Below are positions 25,751 to 34,052 of a DNA stretch of 64,000 nucleotides, piece after piece; positions within the stretch are counted from its first letter, which is position 1; every line of letters begins with the position of its first letter. A program made the position numbers and the translations under genes. The notes under the pieces were generated by a model. The model was given only the letters and a program-made list of their open reading frames with translations, made no database searches and had not been told where the DNA came from. Source of the DNA: Streptomyces sp. PCS3-D2 (GTDB lineage Bacteria > Actinomycetota > Actinomycetes > Streptomycetales > Streptomycetaceae); contig NZ_CP097800.1 in NCBI RefSeq assembly GCF_000612545.2, positions 7,184,001-7,248,000 of the forward strand. The letters run 5' to 3'.

Positions 25751-26395
25751 CTACGACGTCCGGCAGGCGCCCCGCATCCGGCGCCTCCGCAGCAGCAGGC
25801 CCACGCCGGCTCCGGCCAGCGCGGTCACCGCCACACCCGCCGTGGTCCACCAGACGGCGTCCCCGCCGGCGCCGGACGAGGCCTGGGTCCCGGAGGGAGC
25901 CGGAGCCGGCGACGACGCGTCCGCGGAGGCCGATGCGGCGGCGTCGGGAGTCGGGGCCGAGACGGCCGGAGTCGCTCCGGTGGACGCAGCGGTGGACGGA
26001 GCGGTGGACGGAGCGGGGTCCACCACGGGCACACCGACTTCGAGCTCGCCCTTGCCGAGAGCGGGGAAGCCCACCTCGATCGTGACCTTCCACGAACCGG
26101 GCGGCAGGGTCTCGGCCGTGGTCCAGCCGGCGGGCGCCGCCGCGGGGTCGCGGACCAGGCGCCAGGGGCCCATCGTGCGGGAACCGTCGACGCTCACCGC
26201 GTTCACGGTGGCGGCGACGGTCTCGTCGACGGCGTCCCCGTCGTTCTCCCACGTGATGTCGGCGGTGACGTGGCCGGCGCGCTCCCCGGTCACCAGCACC
26301 TTCAGGGTGTCGCCGTGGGCATGTGCGGCAGCGGGGATCAGGAACATGAGACCGAGTGCGGTCAGGGTGGCCGAGAGAACGATTCTTATGCGCAT
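25751..26395 (-). CDS. Secreted, C-terminally membrane-anchored Ig-fold protein (CopC/YtkA-like)
   Basis: This 214-aa protein has a signal peptide (MRIRIVLSATLTALGL to AAAHA) and a mature N terminus HGD. A beta-rich domain of about 100 residues follows, with TADITWENDGDAV, MGPWRLV and PPGSWKVTIEVGFP. Next come a Ser/Thr/Ala/Pro linker and a final helix with basic tail (WWTTAGVAVTALAGAGVGLLL then RRRRMRG). The pattern resembles CopC/YtkA-like domains that start with a metal-binding His after signal cleavage. Copper binding is only an inference because no other His-Met cluster is seen. ATG 26395 follows GGAG. The metalloprotease gene lies just upstream, 146 bases away on the same strand. Confidence 0.7.
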   Translation of the reverse strand: MRIRIVLSATLTALGLMFLIPAAAHAHGDTLKVLVTGERAGHVTADITWENDGDAVDETVAATVNAVSVDGSRTMGPWRLVRDPAAAPAGWTTAETLPPGSWKVTIEVGFPALGKGELEVGVPVVDPAPSTAPSTAASTGATPAVSAPTPDAAASASADASSPAPAPSGTQASSGAGGDAVWWTTAGVAVTALAGAGVGLLLRRRRMRGACRTS

Positions 26396-26541
26396 CGTCA
26401 GGTGCTCCGGTCGGGATGAGAGGAACCCGGCGGACGGCCGCACGGGGGCGGCCGTCCGCCGGGGGCGGGATCACGGCGTCACGGGGTGGCCCCGGAGCCC
26501 CGGCGCGGACGCGCCTGGGCCACCGGGCGCGGCGGGAGCGC

Positions 26542-28605
26542 TCAGCCGGACTTCTGGAGGGTCCAGGCCTGCGCCGCGCGGCCGTCCGCACGCTGGAGGT
26601 CGAGCAGCCAGTACCCGTAGTAGGGGCGGTTGCTGACGGTCAGTGCGAAACCGCCGCTCGGGTCCGTGACGGTCACCGCGCCGCCGCGGGACGTCAGCTT
26701 CCAGGCCTGCGCGCGACTGTTCCTGTCGCAGGGCTGCTGCGAGACCCACATGCCCTGCGCGACCGTGCTGCCCGGCTGGAGGCACTTGCCCGAGACCGCG
26801 GACCGGATGCGGATCTGGCCGCTGCCCGCGTCGTCGAAGTACCACTGCTGCTGGGCGTAGCCGTTGGCGCGGCCGCCGACGAGCACGGTGCCGTCGGCCG
26901 TGCGGCCGCCCCACACCTCCGCCGCCATGCCGGTGCTGCCGTTGCCGAGCGTGTAACGGCTGCCCGGGGTGGTCGTGCCGCCGCCGGCCCCGGTCGTACG
27001 GAAGGTCGCGGCCTTGCCGGGGCCGCTGTCGCGGCCGGAGCCGTCACGGGCCGACACGGTCACCGTGTACGAGGTGTTGGGCTGGAGGTTGTAGATGCGC
27101 AGCACCTGGGACTGGACCCAGGCCAGGTGCTTGCCGTTCAGCACGACCTGGTACCAGGCGGTTCCCTCGACCTTGGGCCAGCTCACCACGACGGAGTTGG
27201 ACTGGATCTGGGCCGCGGTCGCGGTCGGTCCGCCCGTGGGCTTCTTGGTCGGGGTCGGGCTCGGCTTCTTCGTGGGCGTCGGGCTCGGGTTCGGGTTCGG
27301 GCCGGGGTCCGTGCCGCCGCCACCGCCGCCCTTGGTCTTCATCAGGAACTGGTTGTCGGCGATGTTCCAGTGCGTGGCCAGGTAGCTGCCGGGCTTGGGA
27401 CTGGTGTGGAAGTAGTCGTCGTGGTTGCAGTCCAGGATGTTCTCGGACGCCTTGTTGGTGCAGATGTTGCGCATCTTCGGGTAGTACGGAGTGTCCGAGT
27501 AGCACATGACGTCGTACTCGTCGGTGCAGTGCGCGCCGCGGCTGGTGTTCGGGGCGCTGTTGTTGACGGCGCCCAGGTTGTGGCCGAGCTCGTGCGCGGC
27601 GGTGTGACCGCCCCAGCAGCCGGAGTCGGTGCGTCCGTAGGACGGGCCGAAGTTGCTCTGGTTCGACTGGCCGGGACGCTCGTCGCCGGCGAAGGTGCCG
27701 ATGCCGCAGTAGACCTGGCTGTCGGCGAAGATCATGTACTTGCGGTCGCGGCGGTCCAGGCCCTTGGCGGCGAGCGCCCTGTTGGTCGCACTGAACTCGC
27801 CCAGGGCGTTGGCCGGGAGCTCGATGTTGAGCACGGTCGGCGTGCAGTCCGCAGCGGTGACGTAGCGGATGTGGCGTACGCCGCCGGTCTCCTTGGCGCT
27901 CGCCGAGTAGATGAGGTCGGCGTCGGCCGCCCACTTGCGGAACGAGGCTACGTACTCGGAGTAGCGGTCCTTGCCGGGGGCGTGGACGTACACGACCTGC
28001 ACGCGGTTGCCGGTGCTGCCGTCGCCGTCGCACTGGACGGTCTGGCCCGCGGGGCCCGCCGCGACGGCCTGGCCGCCCTCGGTGGCCGCCGGCTGGGGCG
28101 CGGTCTCCTTGGTCGCCGCGGCGTCGGCGGCGGGCGCGTCCTGAGGACGCCCGCCGCCTTCCTTGGTGGCCGGGTCGTCGGTCGACGGCTTGGCCGGGTC
28201 GGCCGCCGGGGCGGTCTCCTTCACGGCCGGCGGGATGTCCTTGGTGATGTCGACGCCCTTGGGCGGCGCGTCGGGGCCATGGGTGCAGTGCCCGTCCCCG
28301 GTGCGGTAGACGCCGACGCAGCGGTCGCCCTTGGGTGCGGGCTGGAGGCCGTCGTAGACCATGCCGCGCGCGTTCTCGTTGGAGGGGGCCGCGGCGAGGG
28401 GTTCCGGCTCCTCGTCCCGGGCGGGCGCGGCGGCCGGAGCGGAGGCGGCGGCCTCGACGGTGTCGGCGGCCTGGGCGCCGTCGCCGAGCCCGGAGTAGGC
28501 GATGCCCGCGGCTATCACCGCTCCTGCTGCCACGGCGGCGGTGGCGAGTATCAACCGCCTGGGTTTGCGGCGGTGGTCGGCTGCACGTCTGCGACGGCCT
28601 GTCAT
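26542..28605 (-). CDS. Secreted zinc metalloprotease with Fn3 and ricin-type lectin domains
   Basis: This is a 687-aa secreted enzyme. Residues about 16-48 form a signal anchor (LILATAAVAAGAVIAAGIAY), followed by a long Ala/Pro/Thr-rich propeptide-like region. The protease core has HELGH at 338-342 and a metzincin-type Met-turn YDVMCYSD (Met367). The third zinc ligand expected at position 348 is Asn, so His359 in RGAHCTDEYD probably takes that role. After a Gly/Pro/Lys linker come an Fn3 domain (VVVSWPKVEGTAWYQVVLNG) and a ricin-like beta-trefoil with QQW, QAW, QAW repeats. It probably degrades a protein bound to carbohydrate. ATG 28605 follows GAGGTG; the frame is open 25 codons more without a ribosome site. 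Confidence 0.88.
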   Translation of the reverse strand: MTGRRRRAADHRRKPRRLILATAAVAAGAVIAAGIAYSGLGDGAQAADTVEAAASAPAAAPARDEEPEPLAAAPSNENARGMVYDGLQPAPKGDRCVGVYRTGDGHCTHGPDAPPKGVDITKDIPPAVKETAPAADPAKPSTDDPATKEGGGRPQDAPAADAAATKETAPQPAATEGGQAVAAGPAGQTVQCDGDGSTGNRVQVVYVHAPGKDRYSEYVASFRKWAADADLIYSASAKETGGVRHIRYVTAADCTPTVLNIELPANALGEFSATNRALAAKGLDRRDRKYMIFADSQVYCGIGTFAGDERPGQSNQSNFGPSYGRTDSGCWGGHTAAHELGHNLGAVNNSAPNTSRGAHCTDEYDVMCYSDTPYYPKMRNICTNKASENILDCNHDDYFHTSPKPGSYLATHWNIADNQFLMKTKGGGGGGTDPGPNPNPSPTPTKKPSPTPTKKPTGGPTATAAQIQSNSVVVSWPKVEGTAWYQVVLNGKHLAWVQSQVLRIYNLQPNTSYTVTVSARDGSGRDSGPGKAATFRTTGAGGGTTTPGSRYTLGNGSTGMAAEVWGGRTADGTVLVGGRANGYAQQQWYFDDAGSGQIRIRSAVSGKCLQPGSTVAQGMWVSQQPCDRNSRAQAWKLTSRGGAVTVTDPSGGFALTVSNRPYYGYWLLDLQRADGRAAQAWTLQKSG

Positions 28606-29412
28606 GGGCACCTCAAATCGATGTCGGACTAGCGGGTTCGCGGAAGCCTGCCAGACGAATGCCGCGGAGAATTCGGACAAACGGGGGCGCGGTCCAGGAA
28701 ATCATTCCGTTACCTGTCGGCATAATTTGACGAACACTCAACTGGCCTTTAAGGCAAGCCAGTTACGCGCGTTGCGCGGTAAAGGTCCAGTCCTTTGAGG
28801 CCGGGTTGTTATCAAATCGAGATATGATGTGGAAGCTTGTTGACGGGAATTCAGTCAGGAATTCATCTAATTGCTACCTCCTGAATTCTCTCCGTCACGA
28901 CCGGTGAGGGGTCGTGCGCCGTTCCCGCCTGCCGACCCGTCGGCTTCCGTGCGGAGTCCGCCAGTTGGCGCGGAGGGGTGCGTGGTGACCGGGGTGGAGG
29001 AGGCCCGGCGGCCGCCGATGACGCTCGGTTGGAGGGCGTGACGGGCGCTCGGTGCGCCCCTGGGCGGTGGGGTGTCGAGCGCGATGACCCTGCCTCCCCG
29101 GATGGCGAACGCCCTGACCGGTGAGCCCCGGCGGTGGGAGCCGGACGGCGGCGAGGGCGTCGCAATCCCCGCCGCGGAAGGCGCCGCTGGCCCCGGGAGA
29201 CGCCGGGGAGGCGCCGGTGACCGCACGCGGGAGGGTAGGTGCCGGATCGGGGTGGGTACGGCGCCCGCATCCGGCGGGGGCTGCGGCCGCCCGGGGCCGA
29301 GCGCCCCGGCGGGGCGTCCCCGACCGCCCGGTTCGACGGCGCCGGGCGGCGGGCCGGGCGCGACCGGCCCGGGGCGCGCAGAGAGCGGCGCGCGGTCGCT
29401 CCGTGCCTCGGT
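28606..29412. other. Long intergenic region with AT-rich island
   Basis: These 807 bases carry no gene I can support. From about 28680 to 28890 GC falls to near half, against about 70% around it. The island contains an interrupted palindrome (28740-28764) and three GAATTC sites between 28845 and 28895. On the minus strand it has a perfect AGGAGGT that is followed only by a three-codon ORF (ATG AAT TCC TGA). From 28890 to 29412 GC is again very high; the long frames there have no family features. The island probably holds the metalloprotease promoter and may be a scar of a transferred element. Confidence 0.45.
28740..28764. promoter_or_regulatory. Interrupted palindrome in AT-rich island
   Basis: AACTGGC (28740-28746) and GCCAGTT (28758-28764) are exact inverted repeats with an 11-base spacer that itself contains TTTAA. 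It lies about 135 bases before the metalloprotease start and may be an operator or a short hairpin. Confidence 0.35.
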
Positions 29413-30126
29413 CTAGGACCGGGCCGCCGCCTTGCGCAGGTGGCGGTAGAGGCGGTCGCGGTCGTCGTAGAGCCCGCGGCTGTCCGTCGGCACCGGGACG
29501 CCGTTGACCGCCATGGTGGGGGTCCCCTCGGCAGGCGACGCGGCCATCGCCTCGTCCGCGGCCTCCACGAAGTCCCGGTGCTTGGTCTCCAGCACGGCCG
29601 CGTCGAACTCCGGGCCGCGCAGGCCCGGCACCTTGACGGCCAGGGTCAGCAGCCGGTCCCTGGTGAAACCGCCGGCCTTGCGCACCTTCGCCTGGTGGCG
29701 GTACAGCACCTCGTGGTACTTGGCGAACCTGTTGTGGTCCACGGCGGCGCGCAGTGCGTTCGCGGCGAACTTCGACCCCGGTCCGAGGAAGGACCCCAGG
29801 GTGAACTGCAGTTGCAGTGCGTCGTTGCGGGCGGCCTGCTTCAGGTAGGGGCCGTTCCCGGCCAACTCGAAATCGGCGCAGGCCGGACAGCTCAGGTCCT
29901 CGTAGACCCGTACCGACAGGGGAGCGGACGGGTTGCCGATCACGATGGTGGTGCCGTCCGCGGCCAGCGACTCCCGTGCCGCGGGCAGGTTGGCCGTCGC
30001 CGACACGTCGAGCGGGTCCGTGGCCTGCGGCGCGCCGCCCCGCCGTGCTCCGCAAGCGCCGACGGACGACGCCACGGCGATCGCCGCGGACGCGCCGAGG
30101 AATCCACGTCTGGTTCTGACCTGCAT
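29413..30126 (-). CDS. DsbA-family thioredoxin-fold lipoprotein
   Basis: This 237-aa exported oxidoreductase has the N terminus RTRRGFLGASAA, a twin-arginine signal, and the lipobox VGAC (Cys25), so it is probably a Tat-exported lipoprotein. The thioredoxin domain carries the active site C80-P-A-C83 in YEDLSCPACADFE and the cis-Pro region EGTPTMAVNG. It resembles the DsbA/DsbG-like proteins of actinobacteria that form or exchange disulfides outside the membrane. The start is ATG 30126 with GGGGGAGAAGG upstream; a TTG one codon earlier is less likely. It is monocistronic. Confidence 0.92.
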   Translation of the reverse strand: MQVRTRRGFLGASAAIAVASSVGACGARRGGAPQATDPLDVSATANLPAARESLAADGTTIVIGNPSAPLSVRVYEDLSCPACADFELAGNGPYLKQAARNDALQLQFTLGSFLGPGSKFAANALRAAVDHNRFAKYHEVLYRHQAKVRKAGGFTRDRLLTLAVKVPGLRGPEFDAAVLETKHRDFVEAADEAMAASPAEGTPTMAVNGVPVPTDSRGLYDDRDRLYRHLRKAAARS

Positions 30127-30378
30127 CAATGCCTTCTCCCCCTGATCAACAGGAAGACCTTACGCGCTTCCGGCCCCGGCCATGCACCGGGTTTTCCACC
30201 CGACCGCCGGGCGCAGTCCTCCAGGGGTCTCACGATCCGTGGTGCCCCCGCCCGGGCCGTCGGGGAAGGGGGGCGCATACGGCGCGCGGGAGGCGCGTTC
30301 AGTAGAAGATCAATTCGAGCGTGCGCCCGCGGGTGATGTCCGGTCCTTCAAGATCGTCCGGTTGCTAGCGTCCGGGCC

Positions 30379-31545
30379 ATGACTCACACCATCGAGTCCG
30401 GCGCCGCGCCGGACCGCTTCGCGCTGCCTTCCGCCCGCGAAGCGAGCGAATCGTTTCGTCCGGTCGTGCTGGACCCCGCACGCCCCGACGACGCCGCAGC
30501 CCTCACCGCGCTGCGCGGGTCCGCCCGCCTGCGCGAGGTCCACGACCGGATCGAGGAGCAGGTTGACGAACTCCTGCGCTGCCGGGACCCCCGGGATCCC
30601 TTCGGCGGCCGGTCACCGGCCGACGCGGTGGCCGACGTCCTGGGCGAGCGGCCCGCCGCGTACGGCCGCTGGATCTGGTACCCGTGGTCCGGACGCCTGG
30701 TGCACCTGCTGCCCGAGGCCGAGTTCCGCCTGGTCCGCACCGACCGCAACCGCGACAAGATCACCCGTGACCAGCAGCAGGACCTGCTCCGCCGCCGCGT
30801 GGGCGTCATCGGTCTGTCGGTGGGCAGCAGCGCCGCGGTGACCTGTGCGATGGAGGGCGTCGGCGGCGCCTTCAGGCTCGCCGACTTCGACCGCGTCGGC
30901 CTGTCCAACCTCAACCGACTCCAGGTCGGAGTGCACGAACTCGGCCTGGAGAAGAGCGTGCTGTGCGCCCGGCGCATGTACGAACTCGATCCCTACCTGG
31001 ACATCGAGGTCCACCGCGGGGGCATCACCGAAGAGACCGTCGAGGACTTCGTCGGCGACGGTGACCGCGCCCTGGACCTGCTGGTCGAGGAGTGCGACAC
31101 CCCCTGGGTCAAGGTCGCCGCCCGCGAACACGCCCGCCTGCGAAGGATTCCGGTCCTCATGGACACGAACGACCGGGGACTCCTCGACGTCGAGCGCTTC
31201 GACCTCGAAGGGGACCGCCCGCTCTTCCACGGCCGCATCGGTGCCACGACCGCCGCCGACGTACGCGACCTCGACCGGGAGGCGGCCATCGGCTTCCTCC
31301 GCACCGTCGTCGACGAGCAGCGCCTGAGCCCCGCCATGACCGACGCGCTCACCCGCGTCGGCCGTACCCTCTCCAGCTGGCCGCAGCTCGCCAGCGGCGT
31401 CATGCTCGGCGCGGCCCTGGTCACGGACACGGCCCGCCGCATCCTGCTCGGCGAGCCGCTGCCGTCCGGCCGCCACTGCATCGACCTCGACGTCCTCGTC
31501 CCCGCCGCGCACCCGCTGCCCGCACCGCACGGAGCCACCCGGTGA
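30379..31545 (+). CDS. ThiF/E1-like adenylyltransferase
   Basis: This 388-aa protein has an N-terminal helical region of about 130 residues followed by an E1/ThiF nucleotide-binding fold: VGVIGLSVGSSAAVTCAMEG, LADFDRVGLSNLNRL and EECDTPWVK. These proteins activate the C-terminal carboxylate of a ubiquitin-like protein or peptide as an acyl-adenylate. The glycine-rich loop is degenerate (GLSVGS rather than GxGGxG), and no CxxC zinc pair is visible. No ubiquitin-like protein, JAB protease or RiPP precursor is adjacent. It resembles the stand-alone ThiF-like proteins of mycobacteria and streptomycetes. Its stop overlaps the start of the GNAT gene, so the two are translationally coupled. Confidence 0.85.
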   Translation: MTHTIESGAAPDRFALPSAREASESFRPVVLDPARPDDAAALTALRGSARLREVHDRIEEQVDELLRCRDPRDPFGGRSPADAVADVLGERPAAYGRWIWYPWSGRLVHLLPEAEFRLVRTDRNRDKITRDQQQDLLRRRVGVIGLSVGSSAAVTCAMEGVGGAFRLADFDRVGLSNLNRLQVGVHELGLEKSVLCARRMYELDPYLDIEVHRGGITEETVEDFVGDGDRALDLLVEECDTPWVKVAAREHARLRRIPVLMDTNDRGLLDVERFDLEGDRPLFHGRIGATTAADVRDLDREAAIGFLRTVVDEQRLSPAMTDALTRVGRTLSSWPQLASGVMLGAALVTDTARRILLGEPLPSGRHCIDLDVLVPAAHPLPAPHGATR

Positions 31546-32147
31546 ACAGAGTCCCCGAACTCCGCGGTGACCACCTCCGGCTGCGCGAACTGCACGCCGG
31601 CGACCACGAGGCATTCGCCCGGATCCTCACCCACCGCGTGCTCACCCGATATCTCGGCATCGACCGCATGGACCCGGGCCAGGCCCACGACGCCTTCGCC
31701 CAGAGCCTCGCCCAGCCGCACACCCATCCGCGCCGCAAGTACACCCTCGCCGTCTGCGCCCCGGACGACGACGTCCTCGTCGGCACCATGGGACTGCTCG
31801 TCGAGGACTACGGCAGCAACGCGATGCTCACCAGCCTGGTCCTGCTTCCCGGCGCTTCCGTCCGCGGGCACGGCCACGAGGCGGGCCGCCTGCTGATGGC
31901 CTACGGCTTCGGGCATCTGCGTCTGCACCGCATCTGGGCCGGCCACCGCAGCGACCACCACTTCATGCCGCAGGTGATGCGCGCCGCAGGCCTGCAGCCC
32001 GAGGCCACCCTGCGCCAGCTCTTCCGCACCCAGGGCTGCTGGCACGACGTCACCACGTACGCCACGGTCGCCCCCGAGTGGAAGTCCCAGGCCACCCCCG
32101 GAGAACTGGCCATCCTCGACGGCGCGGACCGGCTCGACCGCGTCTGA
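31542..32147 (+). CDS. GNAT family N-acetyltransferase (RimJ/RimL type)
   Basis: This 201-aa protein has a RimJ/RimL-like beginning (LRGDHLRLRELHAGDHEAFA), the central beta strands (LVGTMGLLVEDYGSNAMLTS) and an acetyl-CoA-binding helix region (SVRGHGHEAGRLLMAYGF). RLHRIWAGHRSDHHFMPQVMRAAGL is the usual motif B (two adjoining segments). GTG 31542 overlaps the TGA of the ThiF-like gene, so it is made together with it. The acceptor is unknown; a small molecule or N-terminal amine processed with the adenylated partner is possible. The QxxGxG/A signature is altered to S-V-R-G-H-G-H. Confidence 0.87.
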   Translation: MNRVPELRGDHLRLRELHAGDHEAFARILTHRVLTRYLGIDRMDPGQAHDAFAQSLAQPHTHPRRKYTLAVCAPDDDVLVGTMGLLVEDYGSNAMLTSLVLLPGASVRGHGHEAGRLLMAYGFGHLRLHRIWAGHRSDHHFMPQVMRAAGLQPEATLRQLFRTQGCWHDVTTYATVAPEWKSQATPGELAILDGADRLDRV

Positions 32148-32214
32148 CCGCCCGGCCGACGGGGAGTCCGGCCGCGCAACCGGGGAGCACGGGGACGGCC
32201 GGGGCCGGCGCTCG

Positions 32215-33183
32215 CTACAGGCGGATCACGGCCTTCCCGCGTACCCGGCCCTCCCGCAGGTCGCGGATGGCGTCCGGAACACCGGCCAGTGGGTAACCGC
32301 GGTGCACGGCGGGCGAGACCGAGCCCGCCTCCAGGAATTCCGTGAGGGCCTCCAGATCGCCGGCGCGCACCAGGGAGGTGAGCGGGCGGAGGCGGTGGGA
32401 GACGAAGGGAGACAGCAGCAGGGCCCCGAGGGACCGTTCGTTCCCGCCGAGCCAGCGCCCGCCGCCCTCCCCGCCGACGATGACGAGGGTTCCGCGCGGG
32501 GTGAGGGCGCCGCGCAGGCGGCCGATGGGGCGGTTGCCCGCGATGTCGAGGACGAGGTCGTAGCGGCGGCTGCCGTCGGTGGGATCCGCGACGGCGTAGT
32601 CGATGACCTCGTCCGCGCCCAGGGATCGGACGAAGTCGGCCTTGGCGGCGCTGCACACTCCGGTGACGCGTGCGCCGAAGGCCTTGGCCAGTTGCACGGC
32701 GAAGGAGCCGACGCCTCCCGAGGCCCCGAGGATCAGCACCGACTGTCCGGGCTCGACCCGGCCGGTCCTCCGCAGGGCCTGCAGGGCGCTGCACCCGGAC
32801 ACGGGCACGGCGGCGGCCTCCTCGAAGCCGAGGTTCCGCGGCTTCGGCGCCAGGGCTCCCTCCTTGGCGCACGCGTACTCGGCGAACGACCCCTCGCCGC
32901 TCCCGTACACCTCGTCGCCGGGCCGGAACCGCGTGACGCCCGGGCCGACGGCCTCCACCCGGCCCGACAGGTCCATGCCCCGCACGCGGCTCCGGGGCGC
33001 CCGCAGGCCCGTGGCGGCACGCACCGCGTACGGCATGCCCGCCATCAGGTGCCAGACGCCCTGGTCCACGGCGGCCGCGTGAACCCGTACGAGTACCCGG
33101 CCGCGGCCCGGTACGGGCCGCTCGGTCTCCTCGATGCGCAGGACCTCGGGCGGTCCGTACACGTCCTGCACCATGGCCTTCAC
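32215..33183 (-). CDS. Zinc-independent quinone oxidoreductase-like NAD(P)H dehydrogenase (MDR)
   Basis: This 322-aa protein of the medium-chain dehydrogenase superfamily has the GroES-like N-terminal domain and the nucleotide motif LILGASGGVGSFAVQLAKAFGA (in two parts around GASGGVG). VIDYAVADP and the C-terminal RGKAVIRL complete it. The catalytic and structural zinc Cys residues of alcohol dehydrogenases are missing, so it belongs to the quinone-reductase group. The ATG at 33183 overlaps the stop of the upstream XRE regulator by four bases. It is thus the third gene of a three-gene unit (membrane protein, regulator, reductase). Confidence 0.9.
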   Translation of the reverse strand: MKAMVQDVYGPPEVLRIEETERPVPGRGRVLVRVHAAAVDQGVWHLMAGMPYAVRAATGLRAPRSRVRGMDLSGRVEAVGPGVTRFRPGDEVYGSGEGSFAEYACAKEGALAPKPRNLGFEEAAAVPVSGCSALQALRRTGRVEPGQSVLILGASGGVGSFAVQLAKAFGARVTGVCSAAKADFVRSLGADEVIDYAVADPTDGSRRYDLVLDIAGNRPIGRLRGALTPRGTLVIVGGEGGGRWLGGNERSLGALLLSPFVSHRLRPLTSLVRAGDLEALTEFLEAGSVSPAVHRGYPLAGVPDAIRDLREGRVRGKAVIRL

Positions 33184-33413
33184 GACGGGTCTCCCTCTGT
33201 CTCCGAATACTGGAACACCGCGTCGAGCGGTACCGCGAACACACGGGCGATCTGGAACGCCTTCTCCAGGGAGGGCGAGTACCGGCCCTGTTCGATGGCG
33301 ATGACGGTCTGCCGGGTCACGCCGATCCGGCGGGCCAGCTCGGCCTGGGTCATCTCGCCGTGGGCGAAGCGCAGGGCCCGGATCCTGTTGGTCACGAGCG
33401 TGGGCCTCACCAC
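33180..33413 (-). CDS. Small XRE-family regulator
   Basis: This protein of up to 77 aa is essentially one helix-turn-helix: MTQAELARRIGVTRQTVIAIEQGRYSPSLEKAFQ (two adjoining segments), with no separate sensor domain. Small XRE proteins of this kind are often paired with a multi-pass membrane protein, as here. The reading start is GTG 33413 or 33410, which overlaps the upstream stop. GTG 33395 is an alternative with GTGAGG nine bases before it, leaving 71 aa. It probably represses its own operon through the palindromes at 33847-33912. Confidence 0.88.
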   Translation of the reverse strand: MVRPTLVTNRIRALRFAHGEMTQAELARRIGVTRQTVIAIEQGRYSPSLEKAFQIARVFAVPLDAVFQYSETEGDPS

Positions 33414-33835
33414 GTCTGGAACCCCGTCCGGTAGGCGGCGATCTTCGCCAAGGAGCCGAGCACAGCCGACAGCGCGAAGGCGAGGTAGAGGGTGTTGGCG
33501 ATCCAGAACTGGTCCGCCTCGGCCATCGCCAGCACGAGCGCGGTCACGCCGCCGATCGCGACGAAGGACTGGCCGACGTGCTCACCGAAGCGGTGGATCT
33601 CCCGGTCGCGCTGGTCCTTGGCCCGGTCCTCCTCGGGGGTGAGGAGCGCGGCGGTGATGTGCAGCGCGACCGAGGCGACGACGGATGCGCCGACCGTCCA
33701 CAGCAGGGCGGCCACGTACGGCGCTTCGGCGAGGGGCTCGCTGCCCGGCCGCCCGAGGACGGCCGCCAGGTAGGCCCCGTACGACGCGAGGGTGACCACG
33801 ATCATGATCCACGCGCGTTTCTCCTCGATTGCCAC
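33407..33835 (-). CDS. Four-helix membrane protein paired with XRE regulator
   Basis: This 142-aa protein has four hydrophobic helices (about 11-28, 40-65, 88-106, 112-130) and a charged cytoplasmic loop EEDRAKDQRDREIHRFGEH. It resembles the DUF2178-like proteins that sit next to small XRE regulators in many bacteria, whose role is unknown. GTG 33835 is chosen since GGGGAG is five bases upstream; GTG 33841 would overlap that site. The stop overlaps the regulator's start, so translation is coupled. Confidence 0.8.
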   Translation of the reverse strand: MAIEEKRAWIMIVVTLASYGAYLAAVLGRPGSEPLAEAPYVAALLWTVGASVVASVALHITAALLTPEEDRAKDQRDREIHRFGEHVGQSFVAIGGVTALVLAMAEADQFWIANTLYLAFALSAVLGSLAKIAAYRTGFQTW

Positions 33836-33846
33836 GACCACTCCCC

Positions 33847-33912
33847 ATGTAAAGAAAACCGGACATGACCAATGTCAAGCATCCGGCACATCGTGTCAAG
33901 AGTTCTTTACAT
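33847..33912. promoter_or_regulatory. Promoter and nested operators of the membrane/XRE/reductase operon
   Basis: ATGTAAAGAA (33847-33856) is repeated exactly in inverse at 33903-33912. Inside lie GACAT-N5-ATGTC (33862-33876) and CCGGA/TCCGG arms (33859-33863 and 33882-33886). On the minus strand two TTGACA boxes occur, one around 33872-33877 and one near 33893-33898. The first is about 20 bases from the TTACAT that could serve as -10. Such a dense, AT-rich, symmetric region directly before an XRE operon is best read as an autoregulated promoter. Confidence 0.65.
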
Positions 33913-33980
33913 CGCCGTGCGGGTGGTCGCCCCTGGGGCGGGCGGCGTGCGGATCGGCCGCGCGGACGGGGCAGCCGGAG

Positions 33981-34028
33981 CGCGAACGCCCCGTGGCATC
34001 GGCGGACCGATGTCACGGGGCGTTCGCG
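33981..34028 (-). terminator. 22-bp perfect-type hairpin after the Old Yellow Enzyme gene
   Basis: Arms 33981-34002 and 34007-34028 pair over 22 positions with a single G-T wobble and a four-base loop. It starts 25 bases after the stop of the minus-strand reductase gene. It is among the strongest hairpins in the window and may also protect from read-through toward the XRE promoter. Confidence 0.85.
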
Positions 34029-34052
34029 GAGCGGCTGTCCGGGCGGTGGCCG

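Noticed and set aside
26356-28632. 758-codon plus-strand open frame opposite the metalloprotease
   Set aside because: It is a mirror of the real gene's high-GC codons, with monotonous Gly/Val/Arg composition and no motif, whereas the minus-strand protein has a clear protease, Fn3 and lectin domains.
29074-29127. Minus-strand segment GSPVRAFAIRGGRVIALD, similar to the tail of some ECF sigma factors
   Set aside because: The match is a short by-eye resemblance in a frame without start, ribosome site or other sigma regions. It might be a pseudogene scrap but the evidence is too thin.
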